This document shows, piece by piece, positions 1-7,737 of a stretch of DNA of 64,000 nucleotides; positions within the stretch are counted from its first letter, which is position 1, and every line of letters starts with the position of its first letter. Source of the stretch: Chitinophagales bacterium (GTDB lineage Bacteria; Bacteroidota; Bacteroidia; Chitinophagales; JADJOU01); the NCBI GenBank assembly GCA_030832185.1, contig JAURJQ010000016.1, positions 62,001-126,000 of the forward strand. The letters are read 5' to 3'. The translations under genes were made by a program, and so were the position numbers. Under the pieces are notes generated by a model. That model saw only the letters and a program-made list of their open reading frames with translations, had not been told where the DNA came from and ran no database searches.

Positions 1-720
1 TCGTCTTCCTTTTTGGGCTGGAAAAATACCAAAAGGCAGATAAATAGGAGTTTGAACGTCACTAATAACCAGATTAGTAGGGCCAGTGACTATCGATTTC
101 TTCGTTGTAAGTTTCAGTTTTTTGGCATTAAAATAAAAATGGGGATGCTCATGGTCGCATGTGGTATACTTAGCTTTAGAAATAAACCAGTTACCTATAC
201 TGTCTTTTTTCACTTCATGCCCATGCAGGAGGGCTTCTTCTTCTTTAGTTACAATGTCGTATACTTTGCCCTTTTTTGTTTTAAAATTATAGAGTAATCT
301 GTCCGTAAAATAGTCTTTCTTATCTTGCTGCATATAGGGCCTTCCTAGCACTGTGTCGCCTTTTTTCAATTGATTTCCAGCTAGTACACCACTCGTCCAA
401 TCATAATCTATGAAGTAGGATTCAATAAGCATATCCGTATACGAAATTTTAGATTCGTTAAAGAGATGCAGCATCTTGGTTCTTATATTGTAAATGATGC
501 TATCCTTAGCCTTATATTCTATTTTAGATCCTATGTCATCATTTGCAGAAATAATAAGACTGGAGTCCATTTGATTTTTAACGGAGTCTTTCGGCTTTAT
601 ACTTTGCGCTTGACTTTGACCTTTAAGATTTGTAAAAATGACAAGAAATGAACAAAATAGTATTAACTTTGTGTTTAAACTAAGAATAAAGCATATAAAT
701 CTTTTGGAGGCAGTAAACAA
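1..720 (-). CDS. lptD: LPS-assembly protein LptD, N-terminal part (runs off the left edge)
   Basis: The minus strand is open from 720 to the window edge, giving about 240 residues. After a signal-peptide-like stretch (KLILFCSFLVIFTNLKGQ), the region beginning SKIEYKAKDSIIYNIRTKM is typical of the OstA/LptA-like N-terminal domain of Bacteroidota LptD. The visible part ends in the motif PIYLPFGIFPAQKGRR, which precedes the beta-barrel. The family inserts lipopolysaccharide into the outer membrane; the barrel lies outside the window. The start is uncertain: the only usual in-frame codon upstream of the signal peptide is TTG at 720. The gene is divergent from the amidase, an arrangement I recall from other Bacteroidota, and the two coding starts nearly touch. 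Identity is confident; the start is not. Confidence 0.85.
   Translation of the reverse strand, partial: MFTASKRFICFILSLNTKLILFCSFLVIFTNLKGQSQAQSIKPKDSVKNQMDSSLIISANDDIGSKIEYKAKDSIIYNIRTKMLHLFNESKISYTDMLIESYFIDYDWTSGVLAGNQLKKGDTVLGRPYMQQDKKDYFTDRLLYNFKTKKGKVYDIVTKEEEALLHGHEVKKDSIGNWFISKAKYTTCDHEHPHFYFNAKKLKLTTKKSIVTGPTNLVISDVQTPIYLPFGIFPAQKGRR
664..671 (+). promoter_or_regulatory. Putative -7 element for the amidase gene
   Basis: TAACTTTG fits the Bacteroidota consensus TAnnTTTG. A transcript beginning about 7 nt downstream would reach the GTG start at 722. It lies inside the proposed first codons of the divergent lptD. No well-placed TTG (-33) is visible, so support is moderate. Confidence 0.35.
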
Positions 721-721
721 A

Positions 722-2641
722 GTGGTAGAGATAATTAAATCTAAATATTTCAGTTTAATAGAGCGGAATATAAATGGCAAATATATTACTAAAATCGCAA
801 TCATTCTTCTTTTTACTCCTCAGCTCTTTGCCCAGGTCGAAGTAGGTAGTCGTAAGATAAAAACCGTGGTCATAGACCCGGGCCATGGCGGAAGAGATCC
901 AGGGGCAGTAGGTAAGATGTCAAAAGAAAAGGAAATTGCTTTAGGAATCTCTCAAAAATTAGGTAAACTGATTAATCAGAGATTTCCTGAGGTTAAAGTA
1001 ATTTATACGCGTAATGATGATCGATTCATAGAACTCTATCAAAGAGCGGAAATAGCGAATAAATCAAAAGCAGATTTATTTATTTCTATTCACGCGAACT
1101 CCTCTGTAAAACAGAGCCCGAGCGGTGTGGAGTTCTGGGTACTAGGTCTGCACAAGTCAGATGAAAATCTAGAGGTGGTTAAAAAAGAGAATGCTGCTCT
1201 ACAGTTTGAGCAAGACGTTCGAAAAAACTATGGATTCGATCCCAATTCGCCTGAAGGATCTATTATTATGACTATGCAGCAGAGTTTATACTTAGATCAG
1301 AGTATACAGCTAGCTAAGCTTATGGAAGCTCGTTTTGTCAAGGAAGATAATCAACTAAATAGAGGTTCAAAGCAAGCAGGCTTTATAGTGCTCTACAAGA
1401 CTTCTATGCCAAGTGTGCTCGTAGAAGTTGGCTTTATTTCTAATGCTGATGAAGAACAATATATATCCAATGAGACAGGACAAAACAAAATAGCTGCCAA
1501 TTTATCTCTAGCTTTTGCAGATTATAAACTGAAATATGAAAGTGGAGCTATAAAGCCGATAGAAGTGTTCAAAAAAACAAAACCTCTAGAATTATCTCCT
1601 CCTATGGAATCTAAAAACTCGGGGCTCTCTTCTACTATCGGTAACAAGTTTTCTCTGGAGTCAAAAGAATATAAACCGATATATGCCGACACTTCAATTG
1701 AGAAATTAAGTAATTCTGAAAACTCAAAGCAACTTTCCTTAATTATCGATGAAACTGATGACAAGAAAAAAAACATAATAGATGAGGATATTGAAAAGTA
1801 CAATGAAGTTAAAAGTTCCTCAATAGAATCAATTAGTCCTAAGACTAATATTGTTCCCGATACAATACCTTCTAGCGGAAAAAAGGTCACAAACATTTCT
1901 CAACCCAAAAAGTCTAATGTCAGTGCAGCTAATTTAGAAGCCAATTCAGATGCGAAAATAATTGTAACTGATGCTGAAATAGAAAGACAAATTAGAAAAA
2001 AAGCTAGTTCAATGGATAGTTCATTAATTGTAGTTAAGCCAGTAAAAAAAGTGATTGGATCGAACAATTCAAAAGTTTCAGGGGTAAAATTAACCAAAGA
2101 TATAGTAAAAAAAGAGATTATTGAGGCCTCACTAAAAAAAATGAATGAACCGCCTAAGACTAATATTATCAAGATCAACACTACTACGCCTGGAAAAATA
2201 AAATTAGAGGATGCTTCAAATAAAATGCCTTCCTATTTAGTAGATAGTGAGGTAAAAAAAGAAATAGTAGATAATGCAAAAAAAATAGATAAAAAACAGA
2301 ATTTAATTGAAGAAAATTCGGCCTTAGAAAAAGTCGCTTCAAAGGAGAAATCTGCATTAAAAAAAGAAAAAACAAATAGCTCTCCTGTACTTTTCACTTC
2401 AATGTCTAGTATAGTATATCGAGTGCAAATAAAAGCTTCTTCTTCAAAATTGAAGTCAGATGATCCTTTAAATGGACTCGATGGGGTTTTAGAAGAAAGT
2501 TTTGAAAATGGACTTTACAAGTATCTTTTGGGCAGCTTTTCCAATGAGAAATCTGCTCAGACTCAACTTGAAAAAATTAGAAACCAAGGGATCAAGGATG
2601 CCTTTGTCGTCAAGTATAAAGACGGTGTACGTATAAAATAA
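722..2641 (+). CDS. N-acetylmuramoyl-L-alanine amidase with C-terminal SPOR-like domain
   Basis: This is a zinc amidase (Amidase_3) that cuts the bond between MurNAc and L-Ala of peptidoglycan, likely in the periplasm at the division site. After a signal peptide ending LLFTPQLFAQ comes VVIDPGHGGRDPGAVG with the first zinc His (about residue 55), then the Glu of KEKEIAL, the His of SIHAN and the catalytic Glu of VLVEVGF. A long Lys/Ser-rich linker of about 270 residues follows. The last 75 residues (YRVQIKAS...KYLLGSF...AFVVKYKDG) look like a SPOR domain that binds denuded glycan. The open frame reaches back to an ATG at 638, but that would put almost 50 residues before the signal peptide and overlap lptD. 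GTG 722 is the last usual start. Even so, the n-region is long, and ATA 770 would give a more normal signal peptide. Confidence 0.85.
   Translation: MVEIIKSKYFSLIERNINGKYITKIAIILLFTPQLFAQVEVGSRKIKTVVIDPGHGGRDPGAVGKMSKEKEIALGISQKLGKLINQRFPEVKVIYTRNDDRFIELYQRAEIANKSKADLFISIHANSSVKQSPSGVEFWVLGLHKSDENLEVVKKENAALQFEQDVRKNYGFDPNSPEGSIIMTMQQSLYLDQSIQLAKLMEARFVKEDNQLNRGSKQAGFIVLYKTSMPSVLVEVGFISNADEEQYISNETGQNKIAANLSLAFADYKLKYESGAIKPIEVFKKTKPLELSPPMESKNSGLSSTIGNKFSLESKEYKPIYADTSIEKLSNSENSKQLSLIIDETDDKKKNIIDEDIEKYNEVKSSSIESISPKTNIVPDTIPSSGKKVTNISQPKKSNVSAANLEANSDAKIIVTDAEIERQIRKKASSMDSSLIVVKPVKKVIGSNNSKVSGVKLTKDIVKKEIIEASLKKMNEPPKTNIIKINTTTPGKIKLEDASNKMPSYLVDSEVKKEIVDNAKKIDKKQNLIEENSALEKVASKEKSALKKEKTNSSPVLFTSMSSIVYRVQIKASSSKLKSDDPLNGLDGVLEESFENGLYKYLLGSFSNEKSAQTQLEKIRNQGIKDAFVVKYKDGVRIK
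778..785 (-). promoter_or_regulatory. Putative -7 element for lptD
   Basis: CAAATATA on the plus strand reads TATATTTG on the minus strand, matching TAnnTTTG, and lies about 58 nt upstream of the TTG start of lptD. It falls within the signal-peptide codons of the divergent amidase, so the two transcription units would overlap at their 5' ends. Confidence 0.35.
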
Positions 2642-2650
2642 GTAAGCACT

Positions 2651-3886
2651 ATGGCTATAGATAGAGTCGAATTTGAGGTCGACAATACCCTTCGTATAAG
2701 AGAACGCGTGGTGCTTGTAGGTGTAGCTCAGTCCAAGGCTGATTTGCCCAGGTTATTGGAATATTTAGATGAATTGAAATTTCTTTCAACTACTGCTAAT
2801 GTAGATCCTATAGAAGTTTTTTATCAATTACTAGAAAAGCCTGATTCGCGGTTCTATGTAGGCAGTGGTAAATTAAAAGAAATCAAAGAATTCTGTAAGT
2901 TAAATTCTATCGACGCTGTTATATTTGATGATGAAATCAGTCCTTCTCAACAGAATAATATCGAAAAAGAATTGCAAATAAAAGTGCTTGATAGAAGTAT
3001 GCTGATCTTAGATATTTTTGCGCAGAATGCAAAAACACAACAGGCAAAAACTCAGGTGGAGTTAGCTCAGACACAGTATCTACTCCCTAGACTAAAAGGA
3101 ATGTGGCAGCACTTAGATAGAATAAAAGGGGGTATAGGTATGCGAGGTTCTGGAGAGAAAGAAATAGAGACAGATAGACGAATAGCTCAAACTAGAATCT
3201 CCAGACTGAAAGAGAAACTTGAAGACATAGCTAAGCAAAATATAACCCAGCGAAAGAATAGGGGAGAGATGATTCGTGTAGCTCTTGTAGGCTATACCAA
3301 TGTTGGAAAAAGTACCATCATGAATCTTCTATCCAAGGCAGATATTTTAGCTGAGGATAAGCTATTCGCCACACTGGATACCACCGTGCGAAAGGTAGTC
3401 ATTGATCATGTACCCTTTTTGTTATCTGATACGGTAGGATTTATTCGAAAGCTGCCGCATCATTTAGTTGAGAGTTTTCAATCTACTTTGGTAGAGTCTC
3501 TAGAGAGTGATATTCTGATACATGTAGTCGATATCTCACATCCACAGTTCGAGGATCAAATTAATGTAGTTAATAGCACACTGCGTCAGCTCAAAGTAGA
3601 TGATAAGCCTACCATCATCGTATTTAATAAAATGGATATGTTTTACAAACTACATTTAGACGAATTTCTTTTTGATGCAGAGAAGCAACTTATCATAGAA
3701 GATTTCAAACAAATGTGGATGTCAAAGACACATGAAAATTGCATATTTATTTCAGCTACGGAGATGGAAAATCTGCAAGAATTTCGTCTGCAATTAATTG
3801 CTATGATTAAAAAGCTTTACACCGAACGCTATCCTTATAAAGCTAAGTTTCAATGGGGATATGATAATTGGGAAACTAATAACTAA
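2651..3886 (+). CDS. hflX: GTPase HflX
   Basis: HflX is a ribosome-associated GTPase that splits stalled or heat-damaged 70S ribosomes. The N-terminal domain includes FYVGSGKLKEI and the ribosome-binding loop KGGIGMRGSGEKEIETDRR (about residues 157-175), followed by a coiled-coil helix. The G domain has GYTNVGKST (G1, about 213-221), DTVGFIRKLPHHLVESFQSTL (G3 and switch II) and NKMD (G4). The length of 411 residues is normal. It starts 9 nt after the amidase stop, so the two genes are probably co-transcribed. No terminator is visible before the convergent tmRNA. Confidence 0.95.
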   Translation: MAIDRVEFEVDNTLRIRERVVLVGVAQSKADLPRLLEYLDELKFLSTTANVDPIEVFYQLLEKPDSRFYVGSGKLKEIKEFCKLNSIDAVIFDDEISPSQQNNIEKELQIKVLDRSMLILDIFAQNAKTQQAKTQVELAQTQYLLPRLKGMWQHLDRIKGGIGMRGSGEKEIETDRRIAQTRISRLKEKLEDIAKQNITQRKNRGEMIRVALVGYTNVGKSTIMNLLSKADILAEDKLFATLDTTVRKVVIDHVPFLLSDTVGFIRKLPHHLVESFQSTLVESLESDILIHVVDISHPQFEDQINVVNSTLRQLKVDDKPTIIVFNKMDMFYKLHLDEFLFDAEKQLIIEDFKQMWMSKTHENCIFISATEMENLQEFRLQLIAMIKKLYTERYPYKAKFQWGYDNWETNN

Positions 3887-3933
3887 TAGTTGAATAAATT
3901 TTCGTTATTAACAATTAGCTATTAGTTGATTAA
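3887..3933. repeat. Word-like intergenic sequence (ctaatag/attagttg motifs)
   Basis: Between hflX and tmRNA the DNA repeats short words, with AACTAATAACTAATAGTTG overlapping the hflX stop, then CAATTAGCTATTAGTTG. Similar words recur in other gaps of this window (25160-25200, 38402-38420, 40801-40840, 42005-42090). Confidence 0.4.
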
Positions 3934-3934
3934 G

Positions 3935-4299
3935 TGGAGCTGCAGAGATTCGAACTCTGGTCCTGAGTGAGCTAAACCATACCTTCTACACGTTTAGTTT
4001 TCTATTGGTTTTTCGATGCCAGAATGGAATAAAACCAACCTCTCTGACACTTATTCTATATGATTTGATAACATGGTATAGACACCCATACTACGAGTCC
4101 AACATTTTATGATGCCTGCTACCACAGCGTCAGACAGACTGAAGGTAGGAGACAGTAGGGCTAAGACTTAGTCTTAGGCAGCTACGGCGTAAGTATTTTC
4201 GCCAATTAAAAAAGTTCAGTATATGGATTTAAGAGTGCTAATACCATCACTCTACATGCCAGTATAATTTGACATCACCAGTCAATTCCAGTCAGCCCC
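3935..4299 (-). ncRNA. ssrA: Transfer-messenger RNA (tmRNA)
   Basis: tmRNA rescues ribosomes stalled on broken mRNA and tags the product for proteolysis. On the minus strand the 5' end GGGGCTGACTGG pairs with the 3' end CAGCTCC to form a 7-bp acceptor stem with one G-U pair. A T-arm-like GAGTTCGAATCTC lies near the 3' end. CCA is not encoded; the DNA after the discriminator A reads CTT. The tag frame on the minus strand at 4203-4174 reads GGC GAA AAT ACT TAC GCC GTA GCT GCC TAA, i.e. GENTYAVAA with a Gly resume codon, as in other Bacteroidota (GENNYALAA type). Length about 365 nt. The gene converges on hflX and is divergent from the downstream dehydrogenase. Confidence 0.95.
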
Positions 4300-4411
4300 A
4301 TTAATTTTTATTAAATATTCAAAGAACAAAGTTTATTATTTTAAATTCGCAGTCGAAAATAACCAATAACAGACTATAAAGGTCTGCATTTTATTTTATT
4401 TATTCGTGATT

Positions 4412-5653
4412 ATGTTGAAGAAGATAGGAATACTTCGTGAGGAGAAGCAACCCGTAGATAAGCGTACCCCTCTGACACCAGAGGATTGTAGCGCGCTGAT
4501 GAAGAGATTCCCTGGCTTAGAAATTTATGCTCAGCCTTGCAGAGATAGATGTTATAGAGATGAAGAATATAAAGCAGCGGGCATTGGTATTCAAGAAAAT
4601 CTATTAGATTGTGACCTATTGTTGGGTATAAAAGAAATTCCGATTCATTGCCTCATGCCTTCTAGGCGATATATGTTTTTCAGTCATACGATTAAGAGAC
4701 AGTTGCATAATCTCAAGTTACTTCAGACCATGTTAGACATGAATATTGAGCTCATAGACTACGAGGCCTTAGAAAATGAAAAAAGAGAGCGAGTTGTAGC
4801 TTTTGGTTATTGGGCAGGTGTAGTAGGAGCTTATAATGCTTTATGGATGACACAGAAGCGCATTTTTAAGAAAACTATGGCACGGCTTTATGAATTAGAG
4901 AATTATAAAGCGGCTAAAGATGGATTAAAGGGTCTTGAATTCGGTCCTTTGAAGATTCTAATTACAGGTACAGGAAGAGTAGCCTCTGGAGCTGTGCAGG
5001 TGATGGAAGATGCTAGTATTCGCAGAGTCACACCGCAAGAATTTTTAAATCAGACATTTAATGAGCCCGTATATGCCCAGTTAGGTTCGGAGGATATGTT
5101 TGTCCCTAAATTCAAGCATATTGAATTTAGTCGACAAGAGTTTCATGAAAAGCCATTGAACTTTAAGTCTAATATGGAGGCCTACACTCAAATAGCAGAT
5201 GTTCTAATAAACGCTATTTACTGGGATCCTAAGGCCCCTCAGCTATTTACTATGAAGGATATGAAAAAATCATCTTTCAAAATTAAAGCTATAGCCGATA
5301 TCACCTGTGATATTGCGCCAGAAGCGTCTATCCCATCTACAGTTAAGGCTACAACTATTCCACAGCCTGTTTTTGGATTTCTGCCACTCCGTGAGAAAAT
5401 GGTAGAACCTTTTATGAAAAGCGCCATTGATGTCATGAGTATACCTAATTTGCCTAGTGAATTGCCAAAGGATGCTTCAAAACATTTCAGTACAAATTTG
5501 TCTAATATTGTGATCCCTGAATTTTTCAAAGAGGATAGTGCTATGCTTAAAGGAGCTCGTGTGATTAAAAATAGACAGCTTACCGAACAATTTAACTATC
5601 TAGAGAGTTATGTCTATGATGATATATACCGCGCTAGTCGTATAAAATCCTAA
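4412..5653 (+). CDS. Lysine-ketoglutarate reductase / saccharopine dehydrogenase-like (AlaDH/PNT fold) oxidoreductase
   Basis: The protein of 413 residues has the alanine dehydrogenase/PNT architecture. From recall it resembles the LKR half of animal AASS along its length: GILREEK at the N-terminus, FFSHTIKRQ, VVAFGYWAGVVGAYNAL, the Rossmann segment LKILITGTGRVASGA (about residues 182-196), LINAIYWDPKAPQL, IADITCDI and NLPSELPKDAS near the end. LKR condenses lysine and 2-oxoglutarate to saccharopine using NADPH. The AASS saccharopine dehydrogenase half is absent here. A GTG lies six bases upstream (4406), but ATG 4412 is the natural start. Substrate is inferred, and another amino-acid dehydrogenase activity is possible. 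A glutaryl-CoA dehydrogenase gene lies at 40.8-42.0 kb. Confidence 0.75.
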   Translation: MLKKIGILREEKQPVDKRTPLTPEDCSALMKRFPGLEIYAQPCRDRCYRDEEYKAAGIGIQENLLDCDLLLGIKEIPIHCLMPSRRYMFFSHTIKRQLHNLKLLQTMLDMNIELIDYEALENEKRERVVAFGYWAGVVGAYNALWMTQKRIFKKTMARLYELENYKAAKDGLKGLEFGPLKILITGTGRVASGAVQVMEDASIRRVTPQEFLNQTFNEPVYAQLGSEDMFVPKFKHIEFSRQEFHEKPLNFKSNMEAYTQIADVLINAIYWDPKAPQLFTMKDMKKSSFKIKAIADITCDIAPEASIPSTVKATTIPQPVFGFLPLREKMVEPFMKSAIDVMSIPNLPSELPKDASKHFSTNLSNIVIPEFFKEDSAMLKGARVIKNRQLTEQFNYLESYVYDDIYRASRIKS

Positions 5654-5896
5654 GATTTAATGCCAATTATGTTTTAGAAGTAAATTGATTTGTATCAACT
5701 AGTTATTTTGAAAATTTCAACGTTTGAATCAATAATCTTATTTTCTTTGGTGCAGAATTAATCTGAAGATTTTTCTTTTTTTTATTCTTACATAGAGTCA
5801 CCTTATTCGTTTTTCTATTTTTAACATTGGATAATATATTAATGATAGGTATATTGTTTTAGTATTTATTAAAATCATTTCAATCCATATCTTATC
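5654..5896. other. AT-rich gap before prfB
   Basis: About 240 bp without a gene. The sequence is AT-rich with T tracts. I see no clear hairpin terminator or RNA gene. Confidence 0.4.
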
Positions 5897-5904
5897 TATA
5901 TTTG
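5897..5904 (+). promoter_or_regulatory. Putative -7 element of prfB
   Basis: TATATTTG matches TAnnTTTG exactly and ends 20 nt before the GTG start of prfB. Confidence 0.5.
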
Positions 5905-5923
5905 CATTTAAATAAGAATTCCA

Positions 5924-7004
5924 GTGAATTTAGAAAATTATAAGAACATAAAAGATAGAATTGCCTCGCTTAGGAGGTATCTTTGACGTCGAGAATCGAT
6001 TATTTAAGATAAAAGAAGAGGAACAATTGACTTTGCGTCCTGATTTTTGGAACGATTCAGCCAAGGCGGAAGCTATACAGAAATCTATTAAGGAAAATAA
6101 AACCTGGGTGGAGGATTTTCAATCTGTGGAGTTCTATATGAATGAAATCGAAATCTTATTAGAGTTTAGAGCAGAGGGAGAGTCAATAAAAGAAGAAGAA
6201 CTCGACCAGCTTTATATTCTATTAGAGAATAACCTTGAGGATTTAGAAGTTAAGTCTGCCTTATCAGATCCAGAGGATACGCTAGGAGTTATATTAAAAA
6301 TCAATGCAGGAGCTGGAGGTACGGAGAGTTGTGACTGGGCATCAATGCTAGAGCGCATGTACATCATGTGGGCGCAGAGCAAACGATTTAAAATCACGGA
6401 GCTGGACCGCAATGAAGGTGACGTGGCGGGCATTAAATCAGTTTCATTGCAGATAGAAGGTCATCTATCTTATGGATTTTTAAAATATGAAAATGGTGTG
6501 CATAGACTCGTGCGTATTTCACCATTTGATAGTAATGCTAAGCGTCATACTTCTTTCGCTTCCGTCTTCGTCTATCCGTTGGTAGATGATACAATTCATA
6601 TTGAAATTAAAGATGCCGATTTAGAAGTCATAACCTCACGCTCTGGAGGCGCTGGCGGGCAAAACGTGAACAAGGTGGAAACTAAGGTACAAATGAAGCA
6701 TTTGCCAACAGGCATTGTTGTAGTATGTCAAGTAGAGCGCTCGCAACATGGAAATAGAGACCGTGCTTTACAGATGCTTCGTTCGCAGCTTTATGAATTG
6801 GAAATTCAAAAAAAGAATGCTGAGCGTGACAAGGTAGAAGCAGGGAAGATGAAAATAGAATGGGGTTCTCAAATTCGTAATTATGTTCTTCATCCATATC
6901 AGCTAGTCAAAGACGCCCGCACAGGCTATGAAACCAGTCAATCTCAAGATGTATTGAACGGTAATCTAGATCCGTTTATGAAGGCCCTATTATTGCATAA
7001 ATAA
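5924..7004 (+). CDS. prfB: Peptide chain release factor 2, with programmed +1 frameshift
   Basis: RF2 reads UGA and UAA stop codons. The main frame lacks a usual start: its in-frame beginning would be at 5961, inside the frameshift region. A short frame begins at GTG 5924 and encodes 20 residues ([20 protein letters not shown]). It ends at CTT TGA C (5981-5987), preceded by AGGAGG. Slipping +1 on CTT continues as [13 protein letters not shown]. The product is about 359 residues, the normal length. The anticodon-mimic motif SPF (VRISPFDSN) and the catalytic GGQ ([11 protein letters not shown], about residues 244-246) are both present. Frameshifting at the in-frame UGA gives the known autoregulation by RF2 level. 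The gene should be annotated as a join at 5983/5985. Confidence 0.93.
5974..5987 (+). promoter_or_regulatory. prfB +1 frameshift site with internal SD-like element
   Basis: AGGAGG TAT CTT TGA C carries an SD-like AGGAGG three bases before the slippery CTT, then the UGA stop followed by C. The layout matches the classical prfB site (AGGGGG TAT CTT TGA C). Confidence 0.9.
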
Positions 7005-7045
7005 GTTATTATCTACTATAATTTTATCTGTTCGGTGAATAAATC

Positions 7046-7053
7046 TATCTTTG
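7046..7053 (+). promoter_or_regulatory. Putative -7 element abutting the nfu start
   Basis: TATCTTTG matches TAnnTTTG and ends only 4 nt before ATG 7058. Initiation about 7 nt downstream would place the transcript start on or next to the start codon, giving a leaderless or nearly leaderless mRNA. Confidence 0.4.
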
Positions 7054-7057
7054 TATT

Positions 7058-7288
7058 ATGAAATTTTCCAAAGCGAATATTGAAGAAAAATTAGACCTTG
7101 TGCGTCCATTTTTAGCTGAAGATGACGGCAATGTAGAGCTTGTAGATATTACTAAGGAAGGACAGGTGCAAATTCGCCTAAAAGGCAATTGCAGCAGTTG
7201 TTCTATGAAAGAAAATACTATAAAATTAGGTATTGAAAATATATTGAAACAGTTCTTTCCTGAGATTTCAGTCGTAGAAGTAAAATAA
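7058..7288 (+). CDS. NifU C-terminal domain protein (Nfu-type Fe-S carrier)
   Basis: This 76-residue protein is a single NifU_C domain. Such proteins carry a 4Fe-4S cluster between two subunits, each giving the two cysteines of a CxxC motif, and pass it to apo-proteins. The motif is C45-S-S-C48 in KGNCSSCSMKENTIK. The usual pattern VRPFLAEDDGNVELVDI precedes it. Length is normal for stand-alone Nfu proteins of this phylum. It is encoded 53 nt after prfB with its own putative promoter. The SUF-related genes sufE and sufT are 3.6 kb downstream. Confidence 0.9.
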   Translation: MKFSKANIEEKLDLVRPFLAEDDGNVELVDITKEGQVQIRLKGNCSSCSMKENTIKLGIENILKQFFPEISVVEVK

Positions 7289-7353
7289 AAAATTTCAGCG
7301 ACATTTTTTGACATCTATTGAGTTCATCTTTGCGATAAATTAATTTTTATCAC

Positions 7354-7527
7354 ATGAACTCTATACATTTCAAAGATTTAATTTTGTACTTCGTTACAGC
7401 CAATGCATTTTTCTTTTTATTACTTCATGCAGACAATGAATTAATGGTACTGCCTTTTGGTATTTTACTTTTGGTTTTATTGTTTGTTTACTTGTTACGG
7501 ATACAGTCAAAGTTTTACTTAAAATAA
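7354..7527 (+). CDS. Small two-helix membrane protein (57 aa), unknown function
   Basis: ATG 7354 opens a 57-codon frame ending in TAA at 7525-7527. The product has two hydrophobic segments, about residues 9-25 (LILYFVTANAFFFLLL) and 31-48 (MVLPFGILLLVLLFVYLL), and a basic tail ending KFYLK, so it is probably an inner-membrane hairpin. Upstream a TTG (about 7308) and CATCTTTG (about 7326-7333) look like a promoter, with one mismatch in the -7 element. I do not recognise a family. That it is a gene is inferred from the promoter, the length and the good membrane pattern. Confidence 0.55.
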   Translation: MNSIHFKDLILYFVTANAFFFLLLHADNELMVLPFGILLLVLLFVYLLRIQSKFYLK

Positions 7528-7547
7528 ACATTGCTTATTTGTTTTTT

Positions 7548-7604
7548 AACCCACGTTAAGCATTAGGCTATGACGAAAGAATAGACTGATGCGTTAAGTG
7601 GGTT
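7548..7604. other. Inverted repeat / hairpin 1
   Basis: AACCCAC (7548-7554) pairs with GTGGGTT (7598-7604). Inside these arms both sides carry TTAA, and then GCAT (7560-7563) faces ATGC (7589-7592), around a loop of about 25 nt. There is no T tract directly after it, so a simple terminator is unlikely. Confidence 0.5.
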
Positions 7605-7612
7605 TAATCACC

Positions 7613-7675
7613 GAAGAGTCAGAGGATAATCGAGGTATTTAGTTGTTTTTTTACTCGGTTGTCCTCTGTATCTTC
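7613..7675. other. Long hairpin 2 (15-bp stem plus 5-bp basal stem)
   Basis: CAGAGGATAATCGAG (7620-7634) pairs fully with CTCGGTTGTCCTCTG (7654-7668) if read as RNA from the plus strand: 15 pairs, two of them G-U. Below a 2x2 internal loop, GAAGA (7613-7617) pairs with TCTTC (7671-7675). The loop is 19 nt and T-rich. The G-U pairs suggest the plus-strand RNA is the folded form. No known RNA family recognised. Confidence 0.6.
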
Positions 7676-7737
7676 ACATTTCGTTTCCTATTTATATTAA
7701 TTCACTAACTTCGTAGGAACATATATAATGTACCTAG

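Noticed and set aside
774-848. ATG 774 in another frame, near the amidase signal peptide
   Set aside because: It reads only 24 codons to a stop and is out of frame with the amidase; treated as chance.
1522-2375. Three antisense frames in the amidase linker region
   Set aside because: They mirror the Lys/Ser-rich linker; no independent start signals or motifs.
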